Shown here: positions 53,415-61,317 of the stretch, piece by piece | Position numbering within the stretch: the first letter of the stretch is position 1 | Layout: each line of letters starts with the position of its first letter | Source: JAKACA01 sp963735115 | Lineage (GTDB): Bacteria; Actinomycetota; Acidimicrobiia; Acidimicrobiales; Bog-793 | Assembly: GCA_963735115.1 (NCBI GenBank) | Contig: CAVTJR010000001.1 | Location: forward strand, 1,240,001 to 1,304,000 | Direction: 5' to 3' | Length of the DNA: 64,000 nucleotides | Position numbers and translations under genes: made by a program | Notes under the pieces: model-generated | Told to the model about the DNA's origin: nothing | The model's database searches: none | The model's input: only the letters and a program-made list of their open reading frames with translations

Positions 53415-54602
53415 ATGTCGCGGCGCCTCGTGATCTTGCTGGCGGTGTCGACCGGCGTATCCGTGGCGACGAACTACTACGCCCAGCCCTTGCTGGCCGC
53501 CATCGGGCACACGCTCCACCTCGCAGGTGGCGCGGCGGGGCTCATCGTGACGGCGTCGCAGGTCGGGTATGTGACGGGGCTGGTGTTTCTCGTACCCCTC
53601 GGCGACCTCCTCGAGCGGCGCACCCTCGTCGTCATCATGTCGCTCGTGGCCGCCGGCGGCCTCGTGGGGGCGGCGCTCGCCCCCGACCTCGCCGTCCTGT
53701 TCCTCTTTGCCGCCCTCGTCGGGGCGAGCTCGGTCGTGGCGCAGATCCTCGTGGCCTTCGCCGCCACCCTGGCCCCCGAGGACGAGCGGGGAAAGGTGGT
53801 CGGCTCGGTCATGAGCGGGCTGCTCCTCGGCATCCTGCTTGCCCGCACCGCCGCCGGTTACATCGCCGCCGCCTCCTCCTGGCGGGTCGTCTACGTCTGC
53901 GCCGCCGGCATGATGGCCGTGCTGGCGGCCGTGCTCTGGCGCAGCCTGCCCCGCTACCGGGCCAGGCTCGACCTCAGCTACCCGAAGGTGCTGGCCTCGG
54001 TTGTCTACCTCTTCCGGCACGAACCGATGCTGCGCCGTCGATCGCTCTACGGAGGCCTCTCGTTCGCGGTGTTCTCGATTCTCTGGACGAGCCTCTCGTT
54101 CCTCCTCTCCGGTCCGCCCTACCGCTACGGCGCCGGCACGATCGGGCTCTTCGGCCTCGCCGGCGCCGGCGGGGCGGTCATGGCATCGGTCGCCGGCCGG
54201 TTCGCCGATGCCGGCAAGCAGCAGGCGATGACGGTGGCGACCGCCCTCGCCATGAGCGGGGCCTTCCTCGCCATGCTCGTCGAGCCCCATGAGCTCGGCG
54301 TCCTCATCGCCGCCGTGGCGCTGCTCGACATGGGTTGCCAGGGGATGCACATCACGAACCAGAGCGAGATCTACGCCCTTGCGGGCGAGGCGCGCAGCCG
54401 GGTCAACTCGGCATACATGACGTGCTACTTCACCGGCGGGGTGCTCGGATCGGTCGGCTCGGCGGAGTGCTATGGGAGCTTTGGCTGGACAGGTGTGGCG
54501 GCCCTCGGCACGGCCGTGGCTGCTTTGGCCCTGCTGGTGTCGGTCACGGACGGACGCTTCCGCCGGCACCAAGCCTCACTGGCGGCGGCAGCGGCGCGCT
54601 AG
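53415..54602 (+). CDS. Major facilitator superfamily transporter
   Basis: A 395-residue protein with 12 predicted membrane helices. The first loop motif GYVTGLVFLVPLGDLLERRT matches the MFS motif A, and NYYAQPLLAAIG resembles YnfM/DHA1-type proteins. The substrate is unknown. ATG 53415 is the first good start before helix 1; the frame is open far upstream only as antisense of groL. Divergent from groL. Confidence 0.85.
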   Translation: MSRRLVILLAVSTGVSVATNYYAQPLLAAIGHTLHLAGGAAGLIVTASQVGYVTGLVFLVPLGDLLERRTLVVIMSLVAAGGLVGAALAPDLAVLFLFAALVGASSVVAQILVAFAATLAPEDERGKVVGSVMSGLLLGILLARTAAGYIAAASSWRVVYVCAAGMMAVLAAVLWRSLPRYRARLDLSYPKVLASVVYLFRHEPMLRRRSLYGGLSFAVFSILWTSLSFLLSGPPYRYGAGTIGLFGLAGAGGAVMASVAGRFADAGKQQAMTVATALAMSGAFLAMLVEPHELGVLIAAVALLDMGCQGMHITNQSEIYALAGEARSRVNSAYMTCYFTGGVLGSVGSAECYGSFGWTGVAALGTAVAALALLVSVTDGRFRRHQASLAAAAAR

Positions 54603-54622
54603 GGCCGAGATGCCGGGCCTCG

Positions 54623-54907
54623 TCAGCCGCCGGCGACCGCCGGCACGATCGAGACGGTCTGGCCCTCCGCCACGGGCGTGCGAAGGCCGTCGAGAAAGCG
54701 CACGTCCTCGTCGGCGACGAAGACGTTGACGAAGCGCCGCAGCGACCCGTCCTCGTTCAACAGGCGCTCCTGCAGACCGGGGTGAGCCGTCTCGAGAGAG
54801 CCGATGACGTCGCGAACCGAACCGGCGGGAACGGCGACCTCGCGCTCGCCGCCGGTGAGTGTGCGCAACTGGGCCGGCACGCGGACGATGACGCCTGCGG
54901 CGCTCAC
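54623..54907 (-). CDS. ThiS/MoaD-like sulfur carrier protein
   Basis: A 94-residue ubiquitin-fold protein ending in Gly-Gly (VSIVPAVAGG), the C-terminus that is thiocarboxylated. NVFVADEDVRFLDGL and the opening VIVRVPAQLRTLTGG resemble mycobacterial CysO. It overlaps the end of thrC by 4 bp, a pairing seen in actinobacteria in which the carrier serves cysteine or other thiol synthesis rather than molybdopterin. Confidence 0.85.
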   Translation of the reverse strand: MSAAGVIVRVPAQLRTLTGGEREVAVPAGSVRDVIGSLETAHPGLQERLLNEDGSLRRFVNVFVADEDVRFLDGLRTPVAEGQTVSIVPAVAGG

Positions 54908-56155
54908 ACGAGCACCTCGGTCCGGATGCTCTCGTGCAACGAGCGGGCGACGTCGTCCAGGTTGGCGGCGATCGGCTCATCGACGACCACCCGATCCACG
55001 AGGGCCTCGACCGTCTTCAAGCCGCTGCCCGTCACGTAGGCGACCACGCGCTCGTCGGGCCGCACGACACCCTCGCGGACGAGCTTGGCGAGGGTGGCGA
55101 TCGTGACGCCGCCGGCGGTCTCTGCGAAGATGCCCTCCGTACGGGCGAGCAGGCAGATGCCTTCGACGATCTCGTCGTCCGACACGGAGGCGACCGCCCC
55201 GCCCGACCGGCGCACAGTGTCGAGGGCGTACCAGCCGTCGGCCGGGTTCCCGATGGCGAGCGACTTGGCAATCGTGGACGGCCTCACCGGACGGATTCTG
55301 ATCGGACCCATCCGCAAAGGCCGTGGCAACGGGCGAGCAGCCCTCCGCCTGGGCGCCCGAGACGCGGACGTTGTGCGGCTCCACGAGGCCCGTCTCGACG
55401 AACTGTGCGAAACCCTTGGCGATCTTCACCAGCTGCGCCCCGGAGGCGATCGGCACGACGACGTGATCCGGGAGCTGCCAGTCGAGCTGCTCGGCGACCT
55501 CGAAGGCGAGTGTTTTGGAGCCTTCGGCGTAGTAGGGGCGCAGGTTGACGTTCACAAAGGCCCAGTCCGGGTACTCCCCCGCCAACTCGGCGCACAACCG
55601 GTTGACGTCGTCGTAGTTGCCGTCGATCCGCAGGAGACGGCCGCCGAAGACCGCCGTCGTGAGCACCTTGACGGCCTCGAGATCGTGAGGGATGAGGACG
55701 ACGGACTCCATCCCGAGACGGGCGGCATGGGCGGCAACCGAGTTCGCCAGGTTGCCGGTGGAGGCGCAGGCGGCTACCCGGAAACCCAGCTCCCGCGCCT
55801 TGGTGAGGGCGACGGCGACGACGCGGTCTTTGAAGGAGCCGGTGGGGTTTCTCGTGTCGTCCTTCAGGTAGAGCTCCCCGAGTCCCAGCTCGGCGGCGAG
55901 ACGATCGGCTTTCACGAGTGGCGTGAAGCCGGCATCGAGGCCGGGGGGCGACTGCGTCTCCACCGGTAGGAAGTCGGCGTAGCGCCAGAGGCTGCGTGGG
56001 CCGTTGGCGATCTTCAGGCGGCTGGTGGCGGCGCGAACGGCTTCCAGGTCGTAGGTCACCTCGAGCGGGCCGAAACACCACTCGCAGGCGTGCAACGCCT
56101 CTGCCGGGTAGGAGCGCGCGCACTCACGACACACGAGACCACGGACGAAACTCAC
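54904..56155 (-). CDS. thrC: Threonine synthase, interrupted by a +1 frameshift
   Basis: PLP enzyme converting O-phosphohomoserine to threonine. GTG 56155, preceded by GAGGAGG, opens VSFVRGLVCRECARSYPAEA with a CxxC pair; the PLP lysine is in NPTGSFKDRVV. The frame runs to AQAEGCSPVATAFADGSDQ and then goes out of register: the family continuation IRPVRPSTIAKSLAIGNPAD and the remaining 140 residues lie in another frame ending at 54904. Removing one A from CAGAATCC (55293-55300, minus strand) restores a 416-residue protein. It overlaps the ThiS-like gene. Confidence 0.8.
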
Positions 56156-56362
56156 GACTGCCTCCTCATCGGTCGGGCATTGGCACCTGGCCGATTCGCG
56201 GACACCGTCGTCCGGATCGAAAACTGGTTGCCGCGGCGTCAACGGGCCCGTCCCTCAGCCGCTCTGGATGATGGGTGACAGTGTAGGTGGATGCGGCATC
56301 GCCTGCCACCCGGGCTCGCGGCGGATGCGGGCGGGTGCGCGGGGCCTAACGTGGCGGGCGCC

Positions 56363-57148
56363 ATGGCTGTCCTCGACGCCGCCTTGCCGGTGGCCCCGTC
56401 GATCGCGACCTACCACCATGCCGAGTGGGACCTCGGCGAGCTCGTCGCCGCCAAGGCGGGCGGGCGCGTTGTGGTGTGCATCCCCGCCCGGGACGAGGTG
56501 CGCACGATCGGTGCCATCGTGGCGTGCATCCGCGCCCGCCTCCTCGAGGGCGCCGGCCTCGTGGACGAGATCGTCGTCGTCGACGACGGCTCCTGCGACG
56601 GCACCGGCCCCGAAGCCCTTCGCCAGGGCGCGGCCGTTGTCCAAGGGCCCGGGCTCGGCAAGGGGGAGGCCATGCTGGCCGCCAAAGGTCGGGGCGACTA
56701 CATCGTCTACCTGGACGGCGATGTGGAGAACTTCGCCGCCCACTACGTGAGCGGGCTCCTCGGCCCGCTGTTGTGCGGCTCCGGCCACGTAATGGTGAAG
56801 GGCTCCTACACCCGCCCCTTGGGGGAGCATCCGACGGGAGGCGGGCGAGTCACCGAGCTCGTCGCCAAGCCCCTCATCTCCCTGCTGTTCCCGGAGCTGG
56901 GCGGCGTCGACCAGCCGCTGGCGGGCGAGACGGCGTTGCGGGCGGACACGCTCGACCAGATCGAGCTCGCGGGCGGTTACGGAGTCGAGATGGGGCTGCT
57001 GATCGATGTCTGGCAGCGTTGGGGCACCGAGGCCATCGCCCAGGTCGAGCTGGGCGAGCGCCGGCATCGCAACCGGCCCCTCTCCGAGCTCGGGCCGCAG
57101 GCGCGCGAAGTCATCGGCGCCGCCCTCGCCCGGGCGGCCCTGGGTTGA
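56363..57148 (+). CDS. gpgS: Glucosyl-3-phosphoglycerate synthase
   Basis: GT81-type glycosyltransferase that transfers glucose from a nucleotide sugar to 3-phosphoglycerate, for glucosylglycerate or methylglucose lipopolysaccharide. A 261-residue protein with VVVCIPARDEVRTIG, DEIVVVDDGSCDGT, GKGEAMLAA, the DxD-like YLDGDVENF and GGVDQPLAGETALR. A TAACGT box lies ten bases before ATG 56363. It is 31 bp upstream of the GT20 gene. Confidence 0.88.
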   Translation: MAVLDAALPVAPSIATYHHAEWDLGELVAAKAGGRVVVCIPARDEVRTIGAIVACIRARLLEGAGLVDEIVVVDDGSCDGTGPEALRQGAAVVQGPGLGKGEAMLAAKGRGDYIVYLDGDVENFAAHYVSGLLGPLLCGSGHVMVKGSYTRPLGEHPTGGGRVTELVAKPLISLLFPELGGVDQPLAGETALRADTLDQIELAGGYGVEMGLLIDVWQRWGTEAIAQVELGERRHRNRPLSELGPQAREVIGAALARAALG

Positions 57149-57179
57149 GCGGCACCCCCTCCACCGCCGGCGGTGCCCG

Positions 57180-58616
57180 GTGAGCGGCCCGGCAGGCACG
57201 GCCGACCTCGTCGTCGCCTCCAACCGGGGCCCGTTCTCGCTCGTCGCCGAGCCGGACGGATCCCTGCGACCCCGCCCGGCCGGCGGGGGCCTCGCCCCCA
57301 GCCTCGCCGCCGCCCTCTCCAACACGCCCGGCGCCACCTGGGTCACAGCCGCCCTCAGCGAGGCCGATCGTCGAGGCGCCGCTGCCGGTTCGATCGCATC
57401 GGGTCAGGCCGGCTTGTCGTTGCGGCTCGTGGCGCTCGAGCCCGAGGTCCTGGCGGCCGCCTACGACGTCGTGGCGAACGCTGTCCTCTGGTTCGTGTAC
57501 CACGGCCTCTTCGACGCCCCTCGCCGGCCGGTGTTCGACGACGAGTGGCTGCGGGCCTGGGAGGGCTTCCGGCTCTACAACCGCGCCTTTGCCGATGTCG
57601 TGGCGACCGTGGCGGCCGACGGCGGCGTCGCTCTCGTGAACGACTACCACCTCCCGCTCGTCGGAGCGATGCTCGCTGCCGACCGACCCGATCTGCGCAC
57701 GGTGCACTTCAGCCACACCCCCTTCGCCAGCGTCGAGGAGCTGGCGATGCTGCCGCATGCGGCCGCCCGGGAGCTACTGGAGGGGATGGCCGGTTTCGGA
57801 GCTTGCGGGTTCCACTCGGCGCGTTGGGAGAGGGCGTTCCGGCGCTGCGCCGCAGAGGCGGGAAGTCCGCAGCCGGAGACCTTCGTGGCGCCGCTCGGGC
57901 CGGATCTCGCCCGCCTGCAGGAGGTGGCGGCCTCGCCGGAGTGCTCCGCCCGGCGCTCATCGCTACAGGAGCGGCTGGGCGGCCGGCAGCTCTTGCTGCG
58001 CAACGACCGCATCGAGCTGTCGAAGAACCTGTTGCGTGGCCTGCGTGCCTTCGACCTGCTGCTGGCCGAGCGCCCGCAGTGGCGCGGCGCGGTCGTGCAC
58101 CTCGTCCGGGCGTATGCCAGCCGGGAGGCCTTACCCGAGTACCTGGCGTACCGCTCGGAGGTCGAGCACCTCGCCGCCGTCGTCAACGAGCGCTGGTCGA
58201 AAGGCGGTTACGAGCCGGTCGTGGTGGACGTCGACGACGACTTCCCGAGCACGGTCGCCGCCCTCGGCTCCTACGACGTCCTGCTCGTGAACCCGGTGCG
58301 AGATGGCATGAACCTCGTTGCGAAGGAAGGCCCGGCGCTGAACGAGCGCGACGGCATGCTCGTGCTGTCGGAGCAGGCGGGCGCCTACGACGAGCTGGCG
58401 TCGGAGGCCTTCGGCGTCCACGCCTTCGATGTCTCGCAGACATCGCAGGCGATCCACGAGGCCCTCTCGCTCGATGGTACCGCCCGCTCCGAGCGTGCCA
58501 GCCGTCTGCGGGCGCTCGCTGTGGCTCACCCGCCGGCAGAGTGGCTCGATCGCCTGCTCTCGCACGCACGCAGGCCCGCTATGGCGCCGCCCCCAGCCGG
58601 CCGGCGAGGCTCGTGA
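57180..58616 (+). CDS. otsA: Glycosyltransferase family 20, trehalose-6-phosphate synthase-like
   Basis: A 478-residue GT20 protein. VVASNRGPFSL and GGGLAPSLAAAL form the N-terminal loop; VNDYHLPLVGAM, FSHTPFASVEELA, DRIELSKNLLRGLRAF (Arg and Lys that bind phosphates) and VRDGMNLVAKEG match OtsA landmarks. The usual DRLDYSKG is altered to DRIELSKN, so the acceptor may not be glucose 6-phosphate. The facing OtsB gene still favours trehalose synthesis. GTG start; the 3' end overlaps otsB by 38 bp. Confidence 0.8.
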   Translation: MSGPAGTADLVVASNRGPFSLVAEPDGSLRPRPAGGGLAPSLAAALSNTPGATWVTAALSEADRRGAAAGSIASGQAGLSLRLVALEPEVLAAAYDVVANAVLWFVYHGLFDAPRRPVFDDEWLRAWEGFRLYNRAFADVVATVAADGGVALVNDYHLPLVGAMLAADRPDLRTVHFSHTPFASVEELAMLPHAAARELLEGMAGFGACGFHSARWERAFRRCAAEAGSPQPETFVAPLGPDLARLQEVAASPECSARRSSLQERLGGRQLLLRNDRIELSKNLLRGLRAFDLLLAERPQWRGAVVHLVRAYASREALPEYLAYRSEVEHLAAVVNERWSKGGYEPVVVDVDDDFPSTVAALGSYDVLLVNPVRDGMNLVAKEGPALNERDGMLVLSEQAGAYDELASEAFGVHAFDVSQTSQAIHEALSLDGTARSERASRLRALAVAHPPAEWLDRLLSHARRPAMAPPPAGRRGS

Positions 58617-59403
58617 GGAGCCCGACCGCCTCCTCCGGCGAAGCCAGCACGAGGTCTGCCCGCTCGATGAGCTCGCTCGGTGCCTCGGACCCCGTCACAG
58701 CCACCTTCAGCCCGGCGACCCCTCCCGCGCGGACGAGCTCGTCCACGGCCGCGAAGGCGGGCAGGTCGCTCACGTCGTCGCCGAAGAAGGCCACCCGCTC
58801 GAGATCGGAGGCGCGCACGCGGGTACGCACGACCGTGCCCTTGTCGATGCCGGTCGGTGCCACGAGCTCGACGCTCGCCTTGCCCGGCCGCGTGAGCAGT
58901 CCGGTGCTTGCGGAGAGGCGGCCAGCAAGACGCCTCGCCTGCTCGCCGGCAGCCGCCGGCTCGGCGGCGTTGCGCCAGTGCAAGGTCACGCCGTAGCGCT
59001 TGTCCTCCACTTCCAGCCCAGCGATCTCAGCCGCCACGGCCTCGTCCCGTGCCTGCGAGACGACGTCTTCCCAGGCGGCCGCCGCCGGCGCCAGCTCGAT
59101 GGCACCGCCGGCGGCGTGTTCGAGGCCGTGAAGCCCGTACGCCTCCACGAGCCCCTCGGAGCCGCCCTCCCCGGGGGCGAGTCCCAGCTGTTGCACGAGC
59201 CAGGCAGCTGGCCGTCCTGACACGACGGCGACGACCTGCAGCCGCCCGGCCAGACGTTTCAGCAAGGCGGGAACGGCCGGCAGCGGCCGGGCGAGCTCGG
59301 GGCGGAGCACGATGCGCGAGAGCGTGCCGTCGAAGTCCGTGAACAGCGCGGTGCGCGTGGGGGAGACCGCCAGCCAGTCGACTGCTTCAGCGGCAGCCGT
59401 CAC
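58579..59403 (-). CDS. otsB: Trehalose-6-phosphate phosphatase
   Basis: HAD-superfamily phosphatase. A 274-residue protein with motif I FTDFDGTLSRIV (nucleophile Asp and DxD), VVSGRPAAWLV (motif II region), DKGTVVRTRV and the C-terminal VAFFGDDVSDLPAF. It removes phosphate from trehalose 6-phosphate. Convergent with, and overlapping, the otsA-like gene, so the two cannot be one operon. Confidence 0.9.
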   Translation of the reverse strand: MTAAAEAVDWLAVSPTRTALFTDFDGTLSRIVLRPELARPLPAVPALLKRLAGRLQVVAVVSGRPAAWLVQQLGLAPGEGGSEGLVEAYGLHGLEHAAGGAIELAPAAAAWEDVVSQARDEAVAAEIAGLEVEDKRYGVTLHWRNAAEPAAAGEQARRLAGRLSASTGLLTRPGKASVELVAPTGIDKGTVVRTRVRASDLERVAFFGDDVSDLPAFAAVDELVRAGGVAGLKVAVTGSEAPSELIERADLVLASPEEAVGLLTSLAGRLGAAP

Positions 59404-59446
59404 CTCGGCCGGGCCGCCCGCCCATCGGGCGCCAGCTCCGCCGGTG

Positions 59447-59710
59447 TCACCTGCGGTGGTGCCGGACCGGTCCTGTCACGCCCGCAACGCGCGCCCGCCG
59501 CTCCCGCTCCTGGCGCCGCCGCACCCGCTGTACGACGAGTGGGTCGTAGCGAAACGCCTCCTCGGAGGCGACCAGACGTCGCAAGGCGGCGTAGTAGGCG
59601 CCGGGAGAACAGCCGAGACGGTCGCGGATCGCCACCTGTTTCGTCGAGCCCGACCGCCACCACTCACGTTCGAGATCGAGGACCTCACGCTCTCGTGTAC
59701 TGAGTGTCAT
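59447..59710 (-). CDS. DUF3263 protein (small helix-turn-helix-like)
   Basis: An 87-residue protein: STREREVLDLEREWWRSGST and AIRDRLGCSPGAYYAALRRL are the DUF3263 core, resembling a sigma region 4-like helix-turn-helix. The C-terminal 25 residues are strongly basic. It is actinobacteria-specific; role unknown, DNA binding inferred. ATG 59710; a short intergenic region separates it from the divergent amidase. Confidence 0.85.
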   Translation of the reverse strand: MTLSTREREVLDLEREWWRSGSTKQVAIRDRLGCSPGAYYAALRRLVASEEAFRYDPLVVQRVRRRQERERRARVAGVTGPVRHHRR

Positions 59711-59788
59711 CCCGGCCGACAATGCCAAGGTTGGTGCTGAAAAGCAAGCATCCTCGTCCGTTCTGGACTGTGGGACGCTAGAAATGCC

Positions 59789-61306
59789 ATGGCCGACAAC
59801 GAGAAGGACCCGCACGGGCGGAGCGCCGAGGTCGCTCGTCTCGGCGCCGCCGCCCTCGGACGACTCTTCGAGGCCAGCACGACGACGTCGGCGGAGGTGA
59901 CGGCTGCACTGCTCGAGCGGTTGGAGGCGATCGACCGCTCCGGGCCACGCCTGCGCTGCGTCCTCCGCGTGAACGACGGCGCCCTCGACGAGGCGGCCGC
60001 TCTCGACGCCGAGCGCCGCGCCGGCCACGTCCGCGGGCCGTTGCACGGGGTGCCCATGCTCGTGAAGGACAACATCGACACGGTCGGCCTCGGCGCCACG
60101 GCCGGCTCCTTATCCCTCGACGGTGTCCCGCCGGCTCGCGATGCCCGCTTGGTCACACGGCTGCGCCAGGCCGGAGCGGTCGTCCTCGGCAAGGCGAACT
60201 TGTCCGAGTGGGCGAATTTCCGGGGGCGGCCGTCCTCGAGCGGCTGGAGCGCCGTCGGCCATCAGACACGAAACCCCTTCGCCCTCAACCGCTCACCCGG
60301 CGGCTCCAGCTCCGGTTCTGCTGCGGGCGTTGCCTCCGGTCTCGTTCCGCTCGCCGTCGGGACGGAGACGGACGGCTCGATCCTCTGCCCGTCGGCCGCC
60401 TGCGGAGTCGTCGGCATCAAGCCGACCGTCGGCCTCGTCAGCCGGGAAGGCATCATCCCGATCTCCTCGAGCCAGGACACCGCCGGTCCCATGGCCCGAT
60501 CGGTGGAGGACGCCGTCCTGTTGCTCGAGGTGCTCGCCGACCGGGTCGGACACGATCTGGCCGCCCGAGGGGACGGTCTGCGGGGGGTGCGCATCGGCGT
60601 GGCCCGAGATGACGGCTATTTCGGTTACCACCCGGGCACCGACGCCGTCATCGAAGCCGCCCTCAGGGCTCTCGCCGAGGCGGGCGCCGAGCTGGTGGAC
60701 CCGGTGACGGGCATGGGCGCGATGCTCCATGCCGACGAGCTCATCGTGCTGTGCGCCGAGTTCAAGGCGGGTCTGAACGGCTATCTCGCCGGGCGACTGG
60801 CTCAGAGCGGCGGCGGGGTCTCCACCTGGTTGCCGCGCACGCTCGAGGACGTCGTCGCCTTCAACGAGGCGAACCCGGAGGAACGCCTCGACCTGTTCCC
60901 ACAGGACGTTCTCGTCCGCGCTGCCACCAGCTGCGGCCTCGATGACCCTGTGTACCGCGAGGCGCAGGCGGCCAACCACCAGCGCACGCGATCGGAGGGG
61001 ATCGACGGAGTCTGCGAACGGCTGCGCCTCGATGCCCTCGTCGCTCCCACGATGGCGCCCGCCTGGGTCATCGACCACCTGAACGGCGACAGCCATGCAG
61101 GCGCCTCCTGGAGCCAAGCGGCCGTCGCCGGCTATCCCTCGATCAACCTCCCCGTCGGCGAGATCCAGGGCCTTCCGGTCGGTCTGGCGATCTGGGGGCG
61201 GGCGTGGTCCGAGGCGACGTTGATCCGTATCGCCGCTGCCGCCGAGGCCCAGATCTCCTACCGACCTGTGCCTACATACCGGGCGACGGTGGGCATCTTC
61301 GCCTGA
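59789..61306 (+). CDS. Amidase signature family enzyme
   Basis: A 505-residue amidase: GPLHGVPMLVKDNIDT supplies the catalytic Lys, and SPGGSSSGSAAGVASGLVPL the cis-Ser and nucleophile Ser of the Ser-cisSer-Lys triad. Not GatA of the amidotransferase, since no gatB/gatC neighbours are present and the C-terminal part differs. The substrate is unknown. Convergent with aconitase. Confidence 0.85.
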   Translation: MADNEKDPHGRSAEVARLGAAALGRLFEASTTTSAEVTAALLERLEAIDRSGPRLRCVLRVNDGALDEAAALDAERRAGHVRGPLHGVPMLVKDNIDTVGLGATAGSLSLDGVPPARDARLVTRLRQAGAVVLGKANLSEWANFRGRPSSSGWSAVGHQTRNPFALNRSPGGSSSGSAAGVASGLVPLAVGTETDGSILCPSAACGVVGIKPTVGLVSREGIIPISSSQDTAGPMARSVEDAVLLLEVLADRVGHDLAARGDGLRGVRIGVARDDGYFGYHPGTDAVIEAALRALAEAGAELVDPVTGMGAMLHADELIVLCAEFKAGLNGYLAGRLAQSGGGVSTWLPRTLEDVVAFNEANPEERLDLFPQDVLVRAATSCGLDDPVYREAQAANHQRTRSEGIDGVCERLRLDALVAPTMAPAWVIDHLNGDSHAGASWSQAAVAGYPSINLPVGEIQGLPVGLAIWGRAWSEATLIRIAAAAEAQISYRPVPTYRATVGIFA

Positions 61307-61317
61307 TCCGGCGACGG

